Source: Aquificales bacterium (GTDB lineage Bacteria; Aquificota; Aquificia; Aquificales; Aquificaceae). From it: a DNA stretch of 7,456 nt. A program made the position numbers and the translations under genes. Under the pieces are notes generated by a model. The model saw only the letters and a list, made by a program, of their open reading frames with translations, made no database searches and was not told where the DNA came from. Positions 6,815-7,456 of the stretch are shown in pieces. The stretch spans positions 1 to 7,456 of the forward strand of contig WFWF01000129.1 of assembly GCA_015491275.1 (NCBI GenBank). The letters are read 5' to 3'. Numbering within the stretch: the stretch's first letter is position 1; every line of letters starts with the position of its first letter.

Positions 6815-6855
6815 GCGGTCTCCTCCCCTCCCTTACGGAGGGGGTCTCCGACCGC
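6815..6855 (+). promoter_or_regulatory. Two-tier hairpin abutting the encapsulin Shine-Dalgarno
   Basis: The outer stem GCGGTC (6815-6820) pairs with GACCGC (6850-6855), and the inner stem CCCCTCC (6825-6831) pairs with GGAGGGG (6837-6843) around loop CTTAC. The structure ends on the base immediately before the AGGGAGGT ribosome binding site. CCTCCCT (6827-6833) in the left arm is also the exact complement of AGGGAGG (6856-6862). The RNA could thus either fold the hairpin and leave the site free, or mask it. There is no T run for a terminator. The same segment may be the second terminal hairpin of the element. Confidence 0.5.
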
Positions 6856-6863
6856 AGGGAGGT
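6856..6863 (+). promoter_or_regulatory. Shine-Dalgarno of the encapsulin gene
   Basis: AGGGAGGT lies 5 nt before the ATG at 6869, an ideal spacing that fixes the start. It directly follows a strong hairpin whose left arm contains its exact complement. Confidence 0.85.
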
Positions 6864-6868
6864 AAAAG

Positions 6869-7456
6869 ATGAACTATCTCGGAAAGGAAGAATCACCCCT
6901 TACAGCGGAAGAGTGGCAAACATTAGAAGAGGCAGCAATAAAGAGTGCTAAGGAAGTTCTTGTGGGAAGAAGGTTTATAAATGTTGTCGGACCCATAGGT
7001 GCGGGACATCAAACCGTTTCATACGATGTGGTTTACGGAACAGAGCCGGGCAGTTGTGAGGTAAAGCCGGGACAAGAGTATGAGATATGCGATCCCGTTA
7101 GGGTCGGTGTAAGGAAGCATGTTGTACTACCTACCATATTCAAGGATTTTATAATCAGCTGGAGGGATCTTGAGTACTACAGGCAGTTTAATCTTCCCAT
7201 TGATACAACCCAAGCGGTTACCGCAGCGGTATCAACAGCCCTTGCGGAGGACATGCTTATATTCCACGGTAATAAGAACATGGGCGTTGAAGGACTTCTT
7301 ACCGTTGAAGGTTCAAACAAGTTATCTATGAGCGATTGGGAAGTTACGGGTAATGCCTTTAATGATGTAATGACGGGTATTTCAAAGCTTACGGAAGAGG
7401 GATTTTATGGTCCTTACTATCTCATATTAAATCCGAAGGATTATATAACTCTAAAT
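6869..7456 (+). CDS. Encapsulin shell protein, family 1 (3' end beyond the window)
   Basis: The 196 codons present are the N-terminal three-quarters or so of an encapsulin, an HK97-fold protein that self-assembles into icosahedral shells enclosing cargo enzymes. Recognisable features are the N-terminal amphipathic helix region LTAEEWQTLEEA (11-22), which in the family lines the lumen and receives cargo peptides, the GRRFINVVGPIG block (33-44), the FIISWRDLE strand (94-102), and the segment NMGVEGLL (137-144). Trp98 is placed like the flavin-stacking Trp87 of Thermotoga maritima encapsulin, a by-eye comparison. Cys63 and Cys74 lie in a variable loop. There is no N-terminal ferritin fusion. Upstream is the divergent cas6 and a structured leader instead of a cargo gene, so cargo, if any, should be downstream or elsewhere. 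The frame is open to the last base. Confidence 0.93.
   Translation, partial: MNYLGKEESPLTAEEWQTLEEAAIKSAKEVLVGRRFINVVGPIGAGHQTVSYDVVYGTEPGSCEVKPGQEYEICDPVRVGVRKHVVLPTIFKDFIISWRDLEYYRQFNLPIDTTQAVTAAVSTALAEDMLIFHGNKNMGVEGLLTVEGSNKLSMSDWEVTGNAFNDVMTGISKLTEEGFYGPYYLILNPKDYITLN

Larger units (their letters stand above)
6581..6856 (-). mobile_element. Probable non-autonomous or decayed IS200/IS605 (tnpB-type) element
   Basis: The segment is bounded by two near-identical hairpins (CCTCCCTAACGGGAGG at 6589-6604 and CCTCCCTTACGGAGG at 6827-6841), as expected for the subterminal palindromes of IS200/IS605 elements. On the minus strand the end near 6581 reads CCGTTAGGGAGGAGTAGTTG then AC, which resembles the right ends of tnpB-type elements and omega RNAs as I remember them. 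In between are three more hairpins and a GC-richer composition than the neighbouring genes. A minus-strand frame stays open for 74 codons (6652-6873), but I cannot see TnpB catalytic or zinc-finger motifs, so no intact tnpB or tnpA is present. Exact ends are uncertain. Alternatively, it is a purely regulatory structured leader of the encapsulin gene. Confidence 0.5.
6412..6868. other. 457-nt intergenic region between divergent cas6 and encapsulin genes
   Basis: No convincing coding sequence lies here. The part next to cas6 (6412-6580) is AT-rich and holds two small hairpins and promoter-like hexamers, among them TATAAT at 6443-6448 and 6530-6535 on the + strand, neither with a good -35 partner. 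From about 6580 to 6868 the DNA becomes visibly richer in G and C and is crowded with hairpins having pyrimidine-rich left arms and purine-rich right arms. Open frames of 70-85 codons exist on both strands in that half. They overlap one another, are full of stem sequence, and are more likely by-products of the structured element than genes. Confidence 0.8.

Noticed and set aside
6815..6855. Intrinsic transcription terminator before encapsulin
   Set aside because: The stem is strong but is followed by AGGGAGGTAAAAG, not a T run, on the + strand. On the minus strand the bases after the stem are AAAATATG, again not a T run.
6614..6865. An 83-codon + strand reading frame starting with GTG in the gap before encapsulin
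   Set aside because: It is composed almost wholly of hairpin arms, lacks a clear ribosome binding site, overlaps other open frames on both strands, and resembles the antisense of tnpB-end sequence more than a protein family.
6581..6868. CRISPR array beside cas6
   Set aside because: The repeated hairpins are unequal in sequence and spacing, and no direct repeat of about 25-37 nt with regular spacers exists anywhere in the window.
6652..6873. Minus-strand frame open for 74 codons, as a possible tnpB C-terminal fragment
   Set aside because: I cannot see the zinc-finger cysteines or the DRDxNAA motif of TnpB, so it was kept only as supporting context for the element and not called as a pseudogene.
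6688..6951. An 87-codon + strand frame running into the encapsulin gene
   Set aside because: It overlaps the well-supported encapsulin start in another frame and has no recognisable motif or start signal.

Overview
This window comes from a bacterial chromosome, most likely a thermophile. The proteins are rich in Lys, Glu and Ile. Arginine is mostly AGA/AGG, isoleucine is often ATA, genes overlap tightly, and the protein-coding DNA has moderate to low GC. These traits fit the Aquificota or a similar deep-branching thermophilic group, but that placement is an inference from style and no marker gene proves it.

Positions 1-5699 (+ strand) look like one long transcription unit. A TATAAT box is followed by tRNA-Leu(UAG), then trigger factor (tig), clpP, clpX, mazG and uvrC. 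Every junction is a 16-nt gap, a 3-nt gap or an overlap (17, 4, 3 and 17 nt), so translation is probably coupled along the message. The unit covers protein folding at the ribosome (Tig), ATP-dependent proteolysis (ClpXP), nucleotide-pool cleansing (MazG) and nucleotide excision repair (UvrC): a housekeeping and stress block.

Positions 5647-6411 (- strand) encode a Cas6-family CRISPR RNA-processing protein. It runs tail-to-tail into uvrC with a 53-nt antisense overlap. The Gly-rich signature of the family is clear, but the usual N-terminal catalytic histidine is missing. No CRISPR repeats lie in the window.

Positions 6412-6868 form a 457-nt non-coding gap between the divergent cas6 and encapsulin genes. 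The cas6-proximal part is AT-rich, with two small hairpins and possible promoter elements. From about 6580 the base composition changes: at least five strong hairpins are packed into some 275 nt, bounded by two near-identical hairpins. One end reads on the minus strand like the right end of an IS200/IS605 (tnpB-type) element. I read this as a non-autonomous or decayed IS200/IS605-type element, possibly with an omega-RNA-like scaffold, now serving as the 5' leader of the next gene. The last hairpin abuts that gene's Shine-Dalgarno sequence and could pair with it in an alternative fold.

Positions 6869-7456 (+ strand) hold the first 196 codons of a family 1 encapsulin shell protein, cut by the window edge. 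No cargo gene is visible upstream. The most interesting part of the window is the hairpin-rich segment between cas6 and encapsulin.
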